A stretch of 64,000 nucleotides of DNA from Alligator mississippiensis (GCF_030867095.1 NC_081828.1:50383434-50447433); one strand, 5' to 3'; shown: positions 48,126 through 60,954, counted from the first letter of the stretch. A program made the numbers and translations. The notes: a model not told the origin generated them from the sequence alone.

Positions 48126-49034
48126 CTCCAGGGATTTTTCAATCTAAAGCCTGACTTTCATTTACTTTTAACAGCCTGAGAAAAATCTTCCTTTTAAGCT
48201 TCTCATAATTACCGGTAATCTAAGTACAAGGACTGTTTGTGTATGTGTTTGCATGTGAAAATCTGTCCATCTTTTTGTTACTTGAGCAGGGAGAGAAAAG
48301 CAGTTTTCAGAAGCCCTTACCAAGTTTAGTTATTTCAGGGTGTATTGGTTTAAAACATCATACATAGCCTGAATGGAGTCCTCTCTAAGGAATGAAGGCT
48401 GGCTCTTGTCTGAAGCAATTGCTTTTAAAGTATTGGCTATGGCCACATGAGAAATAATGTTCCAAGCATGTACTGCATGGCTCAGATCAACCTCTTCCAT
48501 GGAAAATGCTCTGCAGCAAGGAAAATATCCTCTGAGGTTCTTGGGGTCCTATCTCTGCTGCTGCTTTGTTCTCTAAATGGGGCAGGTCCTACCAAACAGA
48601 TAGAGATTGGTGAATTAGCAAGGAACTCAAGCCCAAATTGTATAGAATCTTGAACTGACTCTCCAACTCCATGCAAAGGTCTTCCTCTGCTCTGTATCAT
48701 GGCTTACTCCTGTTTATTATACCACACCTCTTAGCTTTGCAGAGGATCAATGTGTTCAAAAAGGGATCAAAGAAACTGATTTTAAATACAAAGCTATATA
48801 TTTATCCGTAGAACATGTCCTAGCATGGGCAGCGTCTGTATCAAGAGTCCTTCACACTTGTCCCACCACCTGCATCAACATTTTCCTGGGTAGAGACACT
48901 GCAAGAAGCGGTGGGTGAGTTCAGTGTCTGTAGCTTGTTCAGTCCTTGGCTTCTCTCCTGAGATTGACAATAATGTAATGCAACTACTGTGAATAGAATT
49001 ACACACCTAAAACCCTTTTCTGCGATCTGCTATT
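48126..49034. other. Intergenic DNA, no gene seen
   Basis: No feature was recognised. Confidence 0.4.
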
Positions 49035-49790
49035 AGGAGCATAGGCGGGGGGGGGCAGGCTAATGGGTCTTAGCCCTCCCAAACACACGGCAGTGGTAGG
49101 GCCACAAGGCAACCCAGCTGAGGGCTTCCAGCACAGCGAGGGTAGGGAGGGAGTGGGGCTAGTGCTAGGGGTGGGGCAGGACGCTCACAGCTGGTGGGGC
49201 ATGGGACTAAGCCGTGAGCGGCTCATCTGGGGGGCACGGCTCCTGCTGCAACCCGCACCATGGGGGGCAGGTGCCCCCAGATTTGCGTGGGGCAAGCTGG
49301 AAAGAACCCAGTGCAGCCTGTGCTGCAGCCCACAGCGGCACCCTGCCCTGCCCCACGCAGATCCAGGGTCATGCACCTGCCATGTGCTCCCAGAACGTGT
49401 GCAGCAGTGGGAGCCGGCACCCCCTCCGATGACTTGGGGTGGGTGCCGACGTCCCAGGGTTCTGTCCCTCCAGCCTGGCCCCTGGGGCTGGTGCAGAGAG
49501 GCAGCTGGGGCTGGTGCAGGGCTGGGGGGCAGCAGATTCATTGGCATGGGGGGTGCTGGCACCAGGCAACGACCCCAAGCATGGGGAGAAGGGGCGGCTG
49601 CACAGGTGCAGTGGGCCCCAGCCCTGATCCTGGACCTGGCTCGGCTCGACTCCCTCCCAATCCCTGCCCAGTCCCAGGCCCACTTCCTCCCCCTGCCTCT
49701 TCCCCCTGCAGACTTTCCTGCCTGGGGGGTGCACGTACGCGTGCGTGCGCGCACACATGCTCAGCCCCCCCCCCATTATTATTAACCATG
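49035..49790. repeat. GC-rich foldback repeat, copy C
   Basis: The interior holds accatggggggcaggtgcc and cccccagatttgcgtggg, shared with copies A and B, and then a reversed partner (ccccacgcagatccaggg). The ends are a G-run (about 49046) and a C-run (about 49768). Long open frames on both strands here follow from composition. The termini differ from those of copies A and B. Confidence 0.55.
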
Positions 49791-50466
49791 ACTTTCTCTG
49801 TCACAATTATGAAACTAGAAAAATGGCATCACCTTAGTCACCTTGTCTGCTTTCCGTGCATTAGAGCCACTTACCTTCTCAACAAATCTGTGGTTTTGCT
49901 CCTATGTATTTTGTGGACCTACTACAAGCACAGGGAGTGTGAGCTGGACTCTCCTGCACCACACATCATGAAGAGTGTCAGCTGCATTCCAAATACAGAA
50001 CTGGAGGCAAAAAGAATGTGCCTGGATTTCCATATCATAAGGTTTGTCTGCAGTGCTGGGCTTTAGCACATGTTTCGCTTTTGATTGGTTGGTAGGACAC
50101 ATTTAATTCCCAAAATGTCACTGGCCATTTCTCTGATCGTAAAGGCATTCCTTTTTAAAAAACCTCACATTAGGCACTTCCCTCCCTTTTACAATTATAT
50201 TGGTAACCTTTAGTTATTTAGCATTCCATAGACACATTAATAGCACCTGCTGTTCTTATACAGACCCCTTTAAAATGTAATTAATGTACTCTATATATAT
50301 GCATTTCAAGTAAATGCATAATCGCCAACCCCAATTTTGCTTTTCTGCCTGTTTCTTAAATTGTAACAAGCACTGGTTAAATGCACATGCCACTTACGTT
50401 AGTAGGAACTCTTCAACCCTATTATCAACATAATTGTGTTCCTTCTGCTGCAGAATTGGTGAAACT
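49791..50466. other. Intergenic DNA, no gene seen
   Basis: No feature was recognised. Confidence 0.4.
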
Positions 50467-50712
50467 GGGTGCATCTACATGAGGTGCTTAATGAACATTA
50501 AACTAATTCTACTGCGCATTAGCACAGCTGGCAAGAACCATGCTAATGAGGAGTGTACATAGTCTAATGTGCATTAACGTCACCTAAAACGTGTTCATCT
50601 GCGCTAATGCACAGCTGCACCAATTACGGCACATTAAGTTAGTACCTGTTATTACAAGTACTAAATTTAATGCACCATAATTACAGCTCATTAATGAATG
50701 TGTAGAAGTGGC
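50467..50712. mobile_element. TIR element, GGGTGCATCTACATG family
   Basis: The left gggtgcatctacatg and the right, inverted, gccacttctacacattc share tctaca-type termini. The interior is full of alternating ttaatg and cattaa units. The left end matches the larger element at 53320. Confidence 0.55.
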
Positions 50713-50984
50713 AAGTGAACTAGCAGCCATCAATTCCAAGGCTTTTAATAGTAGCCCTGAACTAAGTTCTGTGAAGGTGCTGCTAGAGATGCATAAGGTC
50801 TCTGAGTAACTAGGCAAGGAGCCTTAATAAAGTACAAAAAGCTTAGTGCAGGCAGTTCCTGCAGTTAATGAGCATGAGTTCTAGTAAAGGCATATTCCAG
50901 GCCAGTATATAACCTTTTCTGAGTTCCAAGGCTGTGCACTTAAAATGAGTATGCTGTGAATTTGACTAGCTTGTTGATATTTGT

Positions 50985-51350
50985 ATACAGACCCCTGCCT
51001 CACAGGGGAGCTATAAGGATAAATACCATAAATTGTGAGTTGCTCAGATTCTGCTGTAATGGGATCCATGTTAAGTGCCATAGATAGACAAATCGATATC
51101 AGTCCCTCTGGTGCCTGGCCTTCTGAATTGGGGAATGACCTGAGTTGACATCACAGTGCCGGCAGACCTCTAGAAATAGTTCTCTCAGAAGTTTAAAAGA
51201 GAAAATGTACATTAGTCTTTTGCATCAAGGGCAAAGAATTAGAACTTTAAGCTTTCTTCTGGCCCGTGACACTGACTTGACATGCAACCATAGACAGGTC
51301 ACTACTCCCCAAGGTGTACATTGGAGGTAATAATTCTTCTGTTTGAGTCT
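50985..51350 (+). repeat. MIR-like remnants
   Basis: gcctcacaggggagctataa and ggataaataccat (about 50995) resemble the MIR 3' end. gacaggtcactactcccc and gtacattggaggtaataa (about 51290-51330) resemble its core. Both are old and partial. Confidence 0.35.
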
Positions 51351-52300
51351 TATAAGTACAGATTTCTCTCGCTTTATGTGGGTTCTGTATGTTGCAAATT
51401 CGCTCTTGTGCAATGACCCTTTTTATACCAAAAATTCGTTATAGGCAAGGAAAATTTACTCTTATGCGATTGGTATAGTGGAAGCATGCAGTCAGCTGCT
51501 TTGTGCGGTGCGTTGTGGGAGTAACACGCACTAAAATATAAATTAAAAAAGTGTGGATCTGTGCTCCTCACTCATTGTCTGCAACATGTTTCTGTAGTTG
51601 CCATCCCCATTATGACAGTGTCCTGTGCTTGTGTGTACCGTCTGCTGTTGGTGAGTACCAAAATTGTCTTGTAAAAGTGATAGAAATGGGGGTCAGTACA
51701 GTCAAGGTCTTGGAACATATCCCTATTTGTTACATTGTAAAGTGGGTTCCCTTTATGCAAATTTAAGTTATGCGCTGTTTTCTAGGAACACATGTACAGC
51801 ATAAAGCAAGGGAAACCTGTAATGAGGCTTAAATGATAGTTGATGAATCCTTGGAGACTATTTCATAAACAGAGGACCATACAAGGAAATGCAAAGTGGC
51901 ATAATTTGGGATAAAGGAGTCTGATGAGGTGTTTGTTGGAGGCATTCATATGCAGATGTTTCTTGTGAAATGTTTGAAGCATTTTTCTGGTCCACTGCCC
52001 TCACTTGCTATGGCTTGTAAATCCTCTGGTTGATCCCTAGATTCTGGTTAGACTTTTCTGGCTGAAGTCTTGGTGTTACCTGTACCTCTTAGCCATCTCA
52101 TCATTATGAACTAGAACTCTCACTTTAAAGCTGTTTCTTTCCCTTCCTCCCAGTGATAATATTCTCACTTTTCACTCTATAGAAGGCCCAAACTGGGGTG
52201 GAAATGCAGATGGAACAATGCCTTTGACCAGGTTTTCAGTGGGCATTGAGCTGGGTGATGCTTGATAGCTTTATTTATTATTTGTGTTATCATGAGAGCC
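51351..52300. other. Intergenic DNA, no gene seen
   Basis: No gene was recognised. tcgctttatgtgggtt, ttcgttatagg and gttatgcgctgttttctagg hint at an unnamed repeat around 51365-51810. Confidence 0.35.
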
Positions 52301-52301
52301 A

Positions 52302-53092
52302 TGCAGTTCAACAAGGAGAAATGCAAAGTGCTGCACCTAGGGAGGCAAAATGTCCAGCACACCTACAGCCTAGGGAATGACCTGCTGGGTGGCACAGAGG
52401 TGGAAAGGGATCTTGGAGTCCTAGTGGACTCCAAGATGAACATGAGCCGGCAGTGTGACGAAGCCATCAGAAAAGCCAATGGCACTTTATCGTGCATCAG
52501 CAGATGCATGACAAATAGGTCCAGGGAGGTGATACTTCCCCTCTATAGGGCATTGGTCAGACCGCAGTTGGAGTACTGTGTGCAATTCTGGGCGCCACAC
52601 TTCAAGAAGGATGCGGATAACCTGGAGAGGGTACAGAGAAGGGCAACTCGTATGGTCAAGGGCCTGCAGACCAAGCCCTACGAGGAGAGACTAGAGAAAC
52701 TGGACCTTTTCAGCCTCCGCAAGAGAAGGTTGAGAGGCGACCTTGTGGCTGCCTATAAGTTCATCACGGGGGCACAGAAGGGAATAGGTGAGGATTTATT
52801 CACCAAGGCGCCCCGGGGGGTTACAAGAAACAATGGCCACAAGCTAGCAGAGAGCACATTTAGACTGGACATTAGGAAGAACTTCTTCACAGTTCGAGTG
52901 GCCAAGGTCTGGAACGGGCTCCCAAGGGAGGTGGTGATCTCCCCTACCCTGGGGGTCTTCAAGAGGAGGTTAGATGAGTATCTAGCTGGGGTCATCTAGA
53001 CCCAGCACTCTTTCCTGCTTATGCAGGGGGTCGGACTTGATGATCTATTGAGGTCCCTTCCGACCCTAACATCTATGAATCTATGAATCTAT
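52302..53092 (+). mobile_element. Young 5'-truncated CR1 LINE
   Basis: An open frame of about 230 codons, MQFNKEKCKVLHLGRQNVQH through FKRRLDEYLAGVI, runs without a break to the natural stop, followed by the CR1 3' tail with three ctatgaat-type units. It is roughly nine-tenths identical by eye to 36850-37638. It holds only the C-terminal part of ORF2, so it was never active here. Confidence 0.92.
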
Positions 53093-53319
53093 GCCTCCCA
53101 TTACTAGGAGCCCTAGCCCTGAACCATTGTGCTAGGTGCTGTACTAAGTCCCTGTCCCAAAAAGTTTTTTAACTAAATCAGATCTCAAGCAGCTGCTACC
53201 TGAGCTACAGGACTAGGACATTTAACTCTAAAGACAAAAGCAGAATTTGGCCAATAGAGGGGGACAATGAGTGCATGTTGTATCTGTGAATTGTGCTGAT
53301 ATGATGTTTGCTGCTCTCT
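53093..53319. other. Intergenic DNA, no gene seen
   Basis: Short spacer between the CR1 and the following TIR element. Confidence 0.4.
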
Positions 53320-54544
53320 GGGTGCATTTACATGAGATGTTTTACTGCACAGTAGAACTAATTACTGCATAGTAAGCATCACCATGTACACATGCTGACC
53401 CTTACTGCACAGTAATTTCCTCTACTGGGCAGTTAATTTGCTACCTGCAAATACAAGTAGCAAATTAACTGTCGAGTAATTACTGTGCAGTAGGGCACGT
53501 GTAGATGGCCCACTGGGAGCAAATTCACTCTTGGCAGCAGGGGACGGGAGATTGCGGGAGCTACCACTGGAGCCCAGGCGTGGACAATGCTCCCTTGCCC
53601 CAGAAGCAGGGAGCTCCCAGCTCCTGCTCTGCAATTGTGGAGTGGGGGCTGAGGAGATTGTTTCCAGCCCCAGCTCTGCAACTGCAGAGCAGAGGTTAGA
53701 AGCTCCCTACCTGGGGAGAGTTATCTGCTCAGCCTGGAGCTGGCTGGGACCTGCCCTTGATTGAGACAGTTCCCAGCTTGCCCCAGGCTGTGTAAGGAAG
53801 TCTGCACATGCAGCCTGGAGATGGCTAGGGACTGTCCCATTTCAGGCAGTCCCCAGCCAGCTCCAGGCTACGTGTGCAGACTTCCCCACACCGTCCAGAG
53901 CTGGCTGGAAACTGTCCCGGTCAGGGGCATATGTCAGCCCCATGCCCCAATTGGTCATTCGAGGCACAGGGCTTGGAAAGAGCTGCAGGGGAGGAGCAGG
54001 TCCCAGCCCCCTTCCCCAATTTGCCAACGGGGCAGTGAGCCTCCAGCTGGGCAAGGAATCCCTGCCCAGCCAGGTGCTTGCTGCTGGCTGCCCACCAGCA
54101 GATTGGGGCAGAGGGCTGGGACCTGTGGCCCTCCCCCCCCCCCCCCCCCAGCTCTTTCCAAGTCATCTACCTCCGATAGGGGAGTTGGGGCCAGGAGCTC
54201 CCTGCTGCCAGGGCAAGGGGACATTGTCCCAACCAGAGCTCTGCCACTGGAGCCCACCCTGGCAGCAGGGAGCTCCCCAGAGGCAGGGAAAAATCTCCCA
54301 GCCCCCATCAGGAGACAGCTGTCTCCTGGCCTCATGCTCCCTGCCAGCCCCTAGGCTACCATCCAGGGGAGGCCTAGAGCTCCCCCTGGCTGCTGCAGGT
54401 GACCAGTGCAGGACTGGAGGAGTTGAGAGCAAGACTGCCACCAGGAGCCGCAAATCTGCTCCCAAATTCTGACACATGTAGACACCTTCCTGGGGTGGGT
54501 TTACTCTAGAGTAATTTACAGTATTTGCATGTGTAGACACACCC
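53320..54544. mobile_element. TIR element with GC-rich foldback body
   Basis: The left gggtgcatttacatgag and the right, inverted, gggtgtgtctacacatg are related termini. AT-rich subterminal parts flank a GC-rich body with strong hairpins. One has 41-nt arms at 53796-53837 and 53845-53885 and a loop of about 7 nt. A run of 17 C lies at 54133-54149. No transposase and no clear target duplication. Confidence 0.6.
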
Positions 54545-56841
54545 ATTGTCACCATCACCTTCCTTAAAGCTGCTCAAGAACTTATTTTTCAAAAGAGCTG
54601 GGCAGAAAATTGGGAGGGAGGACATAATGAGGGGAGATGTACTTAAGGGTTTTTAATGTTTTTGCTGAATTTTTTTCTTTAAAAATTGCTAATCAGTTCT
54701 AATTTAAAAATACTGTAGTATAATTTAGTTTAGTTCTGGTTATCATCTTTTCTGGGCAGAGTAGAGTTCCCTGATGGCTGCATTTCTAATTAAATTCTTC
54801 TTCATTAGACCAGATTAAACTCTGTGTCTTTGTATATTTGCAAGTGACAGTCTGTCTGGATATGACATAAAAAAGATAAGCCTGTATTTATTTGCACACG
54901 TATTAATTCACAATAGCAAAGGAAGAGAAACCAGATAGAAAACAACCACAGAAAACAATGATAAAAACAAACAGAAAAAAAAATGTTATCCTCTTAGGTG
55001 CTAATTTACTACAGACAAAAGAAATGTGTATTCCTACTAACTTGGATCATCCACTGGTTAGTCATTTTTCAGACTTCAAGCCAAGTCTTTTTCTAATCTG
55101 CATCCAACTGGAGTCCAACTGGAAAAATATGGATACATAGATCAATAGTTTTTTGTTGGACTAAAGATAAAAGCTAAATTTCTTGGCTGTCCCCTAGCCA
55201 ATGGCTCTCTATCACCAACTCAGCTGTCCATTTTTAAGCATCTTGACTGTCATGTATGCAGGCCAGAAGTCAGAGACATTATTGCAGCATTTCCTGCAAT
55301 ATTGCAGCATTTCCTGCAATCAACTCCAGAACATCTTGGAAACTAGTTGTACTGCAGAAAGAACCAGCTGAGAGGGCACATTTTAGATGCCAGCCCAGCA
55401 CCTCCTGAGGATCAGGCTGTCTATAAGGAGAAAACTGCCAGGTTTGTCAAATTTTTGCCTTAACTTATTACAATCACTGTAAGGATTTTACTGATTTATT
55501 CTGAAGGTTGCTGGGGGCTGGATATTTTATTTTAAGGTGAGGGCAGCAACAGTCCACCAAAAAGACAGCAAATTGAAAATGACAAATAAATAGAGTTAAC
55601 TAGTTTTAAAATCAAGTTAACAGCTTCTGACTAGCTGTTTTTCTTTTGTGTATTCCTGACAATGTTTCACTTTCAAGGTGAGATTAAATGGTGCAAAAGT
55701 ATGGAAATTAACATGTCCACCAGAATTAAAAGGAATTGTATCTTCTTTAGTAAGGATCTTGTATAAATTTAGGAATGTGTTTTATATACAGAGTAAGGTA
55801 ACTGTTCCACACTATAAGCAACACTCATACAGTCTACACTCAGTCCAACATCATTTACCCAAAGCAAAAAAAGCCACCCAAAACATCAAGTTATCATACC
55901 AACTCTCACAATCTCAGCCTTCACTTCACATTTTTCTCCACAGATGCCCAAGTGGGGAGAGAAATGTGTGTTGCAATGTTCCCTGAAATCCAATAGAATT
56001 GAGCTATTTTGAAGCTAGAGGACAGGGAGAGGATGAATTCCACATTAAAATAATCTTTATGGAGAACAGCTTATCAGTAGTTGTAGACCCTTTTAAAATA
56101 GGGAAACTTCATTTGAAGAATCTTCAGTGATCCCATTGATGTAGTACAGTACTGCAAAAGGAGAAAGGCAGTCAACTAGCCTACTCCAAAGCATCTGCCT
56201 ACATCACCTTAAGCTTTTCAATAGGGATGGAAAGAATCTGGACTACAAAAGCCAAGAGAATCTTTAATGACTGTCATCTGAGAGTTTGGTGTTCAGCAAA
56301 ATTCTACTTGATGACCTTCACAATACAGATTCAAAAACTGGAAATATCCTGCAATTATTAGCCCAAATCACTCTTGTGGTATAATATTTGCAAAGTCACC
56401 AGGATACATTTGGCTCATTCTCTCCAAAGATTGAGTCATGCCCCCTTTTTATTTTTACTTATTTATTCAGTTACAAATACAAGATACAACAAAAGACCAA
56501 AGAAGAAGTCATAAAGGATAGCGTTTTAGAAAAAGCTACTGATTTTTGGTTGCCAACATCATAATCCTGATACTGCATTTTTTGAGATGCTGAGTACCTG
56601 CTTTCCATCTATTTGGACTTGTGAGTGCTTAGCAATTATGAAATCACATCCATATCAGATAACCAAGCATTGATCCACCAAAAATGTATTTATTCATTGT
56701 AGTGCCAAGAAGGCCTATTAAAGAATAAGGACCATAATGCACTAAGCCAAGGTACTCCTTGAAAAATACAAGCTCTTGGTTTTCACTCATTTTTTGATTA
56801 GGGAAAAATAATAGAACAATTCTTCTGTTGCAAAGAACTCA
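54545..56841. other. Intergenic DNA, no gene seen
   Basis: About 2.3 kb, AT-rich. attgcagcatttcctgca is tandemly duplicated at 55280-55318. No gene was recognised. Confidence 0.45.
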
Positions 56842-57280
56842 CAGGGCATGTCCACACATGAAAGCACATGCACGTGCAGCAGCTCAAATAGAAGTGGTGC
56901 AAATCTGAGCTGGGGCTTTTTGCTTCAGCGCACGTGCTCGGACATGCACTTTGTTGTGGAGCAAATTGTGCCCCTTGGGGCAAAATAACCCTGCCTGGCT
57001 CCTCCCAGATCTGCAGCCAGGGGGAGCTAGAGCCTGGGGCCAGCACCTGTGCTGTCCCCAGCAGTATAAAAAGCTGCCCTGTCCTGGCCCCAGCAGTACA
57101 AAAACCTGCCCTGGCAAGCAGCTCAGGACTACTCACTCTCCAGAGCTTCTAGGGCTCAGCCACTTGGTACCTGGGGACACTACCCCTTGTGCCAGCTGGA
57201 CTGCTGCAACAGCATCCTAAATCCATTTTTAAAAATATCCCAAAATCCATGTTTTTACACAATTAAAACAAAAGACCACT

Positions 57281-57355
57281 CTACACACACACACACACAT
57301 ATATATCTATATCTATATCTATATATATCTAGACAGAGAGAGAGAGAGAGACAGC
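57281..57355. repeat. Compound microsatellite
   Basis: (AC)n, then AT-rich ATATCT units, then (AG)n in one block of about 75 bp. Confidence 0.85.
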
Positions 57356-57711
57356 AATCAGTTGGGCAATGCTTTATTGGTATATTTACAATGTTAAAAG
57401 GATGTGGAAGCCTACCAGTGTCTCTATCATCATGATAAAATAAATTATAAATACCTAAAGGTGTTGATGTGTACTTTTGGTTTTCTTTGCACATGATGGG
57501 TGTGTGATGGGGAAATGCGGTGTTTGCAGGAAGGGGGTGCGAAGGGGCATGGGGGAAGGCGAGTTGGTGTGTGTGGAGGGATGTGGGTTGGTCTGTGGGT
57601 AGTTATGGGGTAATTGCTTGGGGGACTGTGGGTGTGGGGGACCTTGTGGGGGGGCTGCTCAGGAGGGGTGGGTCCCCTGGCCCCCACAGGGTGCAGCCCC
57701 CGCCCCCCCCC

Positions 57712-58022
57712 GGGCCCCAGCTCCACCCTGGAGGGACACAGCCCCTATCCCCCACAGGGCTCCAGTTCCCCTGCCCAGGGTCCCAGGCACCCTGGAGGGC
57801 CCCAGCCCCCCTGCCTATGTTCCCAGCTCCCCCTGGAGGGCCGCAGCCTCCACACCCAGGGTTCCAGGCACCCTGGAGGGCCACAGCCCCCCCACCCCTG
57901 GGTCCTAGCTCCCCCTGGATGGCCAAAGACCCCCCACCCAGGGTCCCAGCTCCCCCTGGAGGGCCCCAGCCCACCTGCCCAGGGTCCCAGGCACCCTGGA
58001 GGGCCCCAGTCCCCCCATCCAG
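57712..58022. repeat. 41-bp GC-rich minisatellite
   Basis: Units starting gggtccc or gttccc recur at 57778, 57819, 57859, 57900, 57941 and 57982, with degenerate units before. Two unit types are mixed, with ccaggcaccctggaggg or ccagctccccctggaggg. C-rich on the plus strand. Confidence 0.8.
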
Positions 58023-58954
58023 GGCTCATAACTTACCTTTAGCTGCAGCAGTGGGAGTGGGGCACTCTGAGCCATGGCTGCAAGACCCGGTCCCTGCGTG
58101 CCAGGCCCAGCTGGGTCCTGGGACCTCTCTGCTGTCAGGCCGGGCCCTTGGTGGCAGGGCCTGCTGACCTCGGGGCCCCTCTGTCACCCAGCCGGGCCAG
58201 GCCCAGGGCAGCAGGACCCAGCGCGGCACACGGTCCCCACATACCAGGTTTCGTTGTCGCACGTGCCTCTTGTCCCGCCTCAAAGGGGGCAAGAGGCACG
58301 TGTGTGCTCGTCTGGACATGCCCAGAAAGACCACAACAGGTCAGTATGGTTTTAATACTATGGATTCCTATTTGAAATCTCTGGATCTATCTTGTGAATC
58401 ATGTTTGCACACCTAACAGTACTAATATTGCGTGGCCTAAAGCGCCCTTGAAAGGATATCAAAGCATGCTAGGATGCCACAGCACCGTGATTGAGCCACT
58501 GGGCTTTGGACAGACATGTACTACAAAAAGATGGTTCTAGTCGCAAAGACTTTACAATTTAAGTTAATCAGTAACCACCCCTGAAAATTTTGGTGTGACA
58601 GTAAAAAATAAATCTACATCTACTGTTTGAACACGTGTTTTCGCTGCATCTAAATAAACCACAATATAAGCCCCACAAATTTTTTTTGCAGTAAAAAAGC
58701 ACAGAATTAAGAGACAATTATGAAAGTGAAAAGAAAAATTAAGTGTAAAATGAAAAAGCCGGGTAATGGGAAGGAATTTGATTAAGGAAATGAGATGAAT
58801 GTGGACAGCAACAAGGCATTGGGTCTGTTTAATTGATCTGATGGGATATAGAAAAATAAAGCCAGTTCTAAGTGGATTCATTTAGACCGACTCTTCCACC
58901 TAAAGAAGCATGCCTTTGAAAGGTTCGGCTCTTATTCACTAACATCCTCTAAAA

Positions 58955-59266
58955 CCGTGTTTCTCAACCCGTGGTGTGAGTTCCCCTGGGTGCTGCATTT
59001 TGGTCATTGCCTGATCGGGCCAGACGTTTCAGCTGCTACTCCTCCCCCCGTGTCCAGTGCGCCGGGACTTTTGCTCCCTAGTGTCAGTGTGCTGAGGGAT
59101 AGGGAGGGAGGCCCGGCGCAGGCTGCTTTGCCCCGGGCAGTGGTGGGAAAAGTGGGACTCGGCTTGCAGTGGCAAAACCGGAAGTGCTATGATGGGACTT
59201 CTGGTTTCACTTTTGCCATGTCCATTGTCAGGGAGTATGTAAGGTACCAGAGGTTGAGAACCACTG
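58955..59266. mobile_element. hAT-like element with exact 8-bp TSD
   Basis: The left ccgtgtttctcaaccc and the right ggttgagaaccactg are inverted repeats. ctctaaaa is identical on both sides (58947-58954, 59267-59274). 312 bp, non-coding. Confidence 0.88.
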
Positions 59267-60648
59267 CTCTAAAAGGTTGTACAGATAACAAATTGAGTCA
59301 CAGTTCCTTCTTGATAGTGTGATTTTCCTTCATAATAAACATTCCATTTCTTGGTTCTACTTATTCAAGCCCTGATCCAAAGCCCCCTCAAGTCAGTGCA
59401 TATCTTTCTGTTGATGCCAGCGGACTCTGGATTAGTCCCTTGGCAAATGGGTTGTGCCCTCTATCCAAGTAAAAACACACTCGTTCTTTGCTGGTATACA
59501 ATCTGAACCACAGCCCTCCATACTGAAAGGTACCCCTTTACCCATTCCTTTTGAGATAGAGGGATGGGAACCATCCCCTCAACTGAGGCATGTTGTCATG
59601 AGCTCATGAAACAAGAATTTAAAGTTACCACAAGTTAACATTTTTAGGACTGGTTTCTGCTTTCACATCCCAGTATTGACTATCCTGTTAACATAGGGGA
59701 AAACACAAGGTTGAAGGGGGGCAGTGCATAGTACTGAGCAATGAGGGACAGCTGAGTGTTATGGAGACACTGGATCATGGGTATAAATAGAGATGTAGCT
59801 GTTATCCTGATGAAATCAGACCAGATGTTACTCTGAAATCCCTGCTCTGTTATGGGAAAATAATAATTTTGCTAAAAAGAGACTGTGTTATAAATATTTC
59901 AGTCCTAGTAATATTTGGAGCTTAAAGAAAACATTGCTGGAGGAACCATGCTATAAAAATGCCCTCCTATGAATGGAGGTGGATTAGGGAGAAATGAACC
60001 CTTTGATGATATAACTTGGAAATATATCGCCCATTAGTAAGATGCGCCCATTCACCATTGATGTCAGTAGGAGAAGGAACAGTCCCTTATTGCTTTTGTT
60101 CTATTTTCCTGCTTCCTATTCAAGCATTAACAGCTTGAGTTTAAAGCTGTGCAGCAGCCTCTTTTGTGAGGTTGAAATTCTGTGTCAGCATATGTATCCT
60201 GGAGGCAGTTGGCATGAGATGAAGGAGGACAGCAGCAGCTAGAACTGGGACTTGGTTCTTTAATATTTAACCTTCTCTAGCACCAGCTATTTTAATCACT
60301 TTATACACTATCCTCCACCCTGGTTCAAAGAAGGTTTCACCCTGGAGATTGCAGTTCTTAATCCCAGGGGCAGGGAAAGGGGAAAAAATTTCAGGGGCTC
60401 AATCTGGCTGCAATTAAAGCAATGTACATCAGAAAGAATAATGCCATGATGCTGGAGAAATTATACCTGTGTAAAAGCAACGTAAGGGGGATCAGAATCA
60501 CATCCATATCTGCCCAGGAGATATTTCAGATCTGTATAGTCAGATAAGGTCTATCTGTAAATACTTCAGATCCCTGAACAGAGGAATGGTTACTCCTGAA
60601 GATGTCAAGTCTCTGGCTCTGGAGGGAGATCTAGTCTCAAGTCGCATC
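59267..60648. other. Intergenic DNA, no gene seen
   Basis: No feature was recognised. Confidence 0.4.
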
Positions 60649-60656
60649 TTATAAGC

Positions 60657-60946
60657 CAGTGGTTCTCAAACTTTTTTTTTCATGGACCACTTGAAAATTG
60701 CTGAGGGTCTCGGAGGACCACGTAATAAACTTTTTTTGTGCTCTACAAATCAAAGCACACAACTCATTTTAATATCAGTAGTCTTACCTTTCTAATACAA
60801 TGGATGTGCCTGTTTTGTTTGAGCAAAGGTCTGGGAAGTTGGGTGTAATGTTTGTCAGCTTTAGCCTTAGGTCACCTTCCTGTGGACCACCTGAGTGGAG
60901 TTCGCAGACCAGTGGTGGTCCATGGACCATAGTTTGAGAACCTCTG
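60657..60946. mobile_element. hAT-like element with 7/8 TSD
   Basis: The left cagtggttctcaaacttt and the right agtttgagaacctctg are inverted repeats. Flanks ttataagc and ttctaagc agree at 7 of 8. The interior (catggaccacttg, tgtggaccacctgag) is typical of Charlie-like non-autonomous elements. Confidence 0.85.
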
Positions 60947-60954
60947 TTCTAAGC

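Larger units (their letters stand above)
56842..58325. mobile_element. TIR element, CAGGGCATGTCCACAC family
   Basis: The left cagggcatgtccacac and the right, inverted, ctgggcatgtccagacgag are related ends. The body contains a compound microsatellite (57281-57355) and a 41-bp minisatellite (57778-58022). No transposase. The flanks do not form a convincing duplication. Confidence 0.55.

Noticed and set aside
49063-49785. A 240-codon open frame, plus long overlapping frames on both strands
   Set aside because: It lies in a GC-rich foldback repeat where stops are rare. The protein is proline, glycine and alanine low-complexity with no recognisable domain, and both strands are equally open.
53761-54472. 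Overlapping open frames of 176 to 197 codons
   Set aside because: They lie in a GC-rich foldback body of a TIR element, with no domain and both strands open.
57520-58167. A 215-codon proline-rich frame
   Set aside because: It is the translation of a 41-bp minisatellite inside a transposon-like element. The apparent protein repeats only reflect the DNA repeats.
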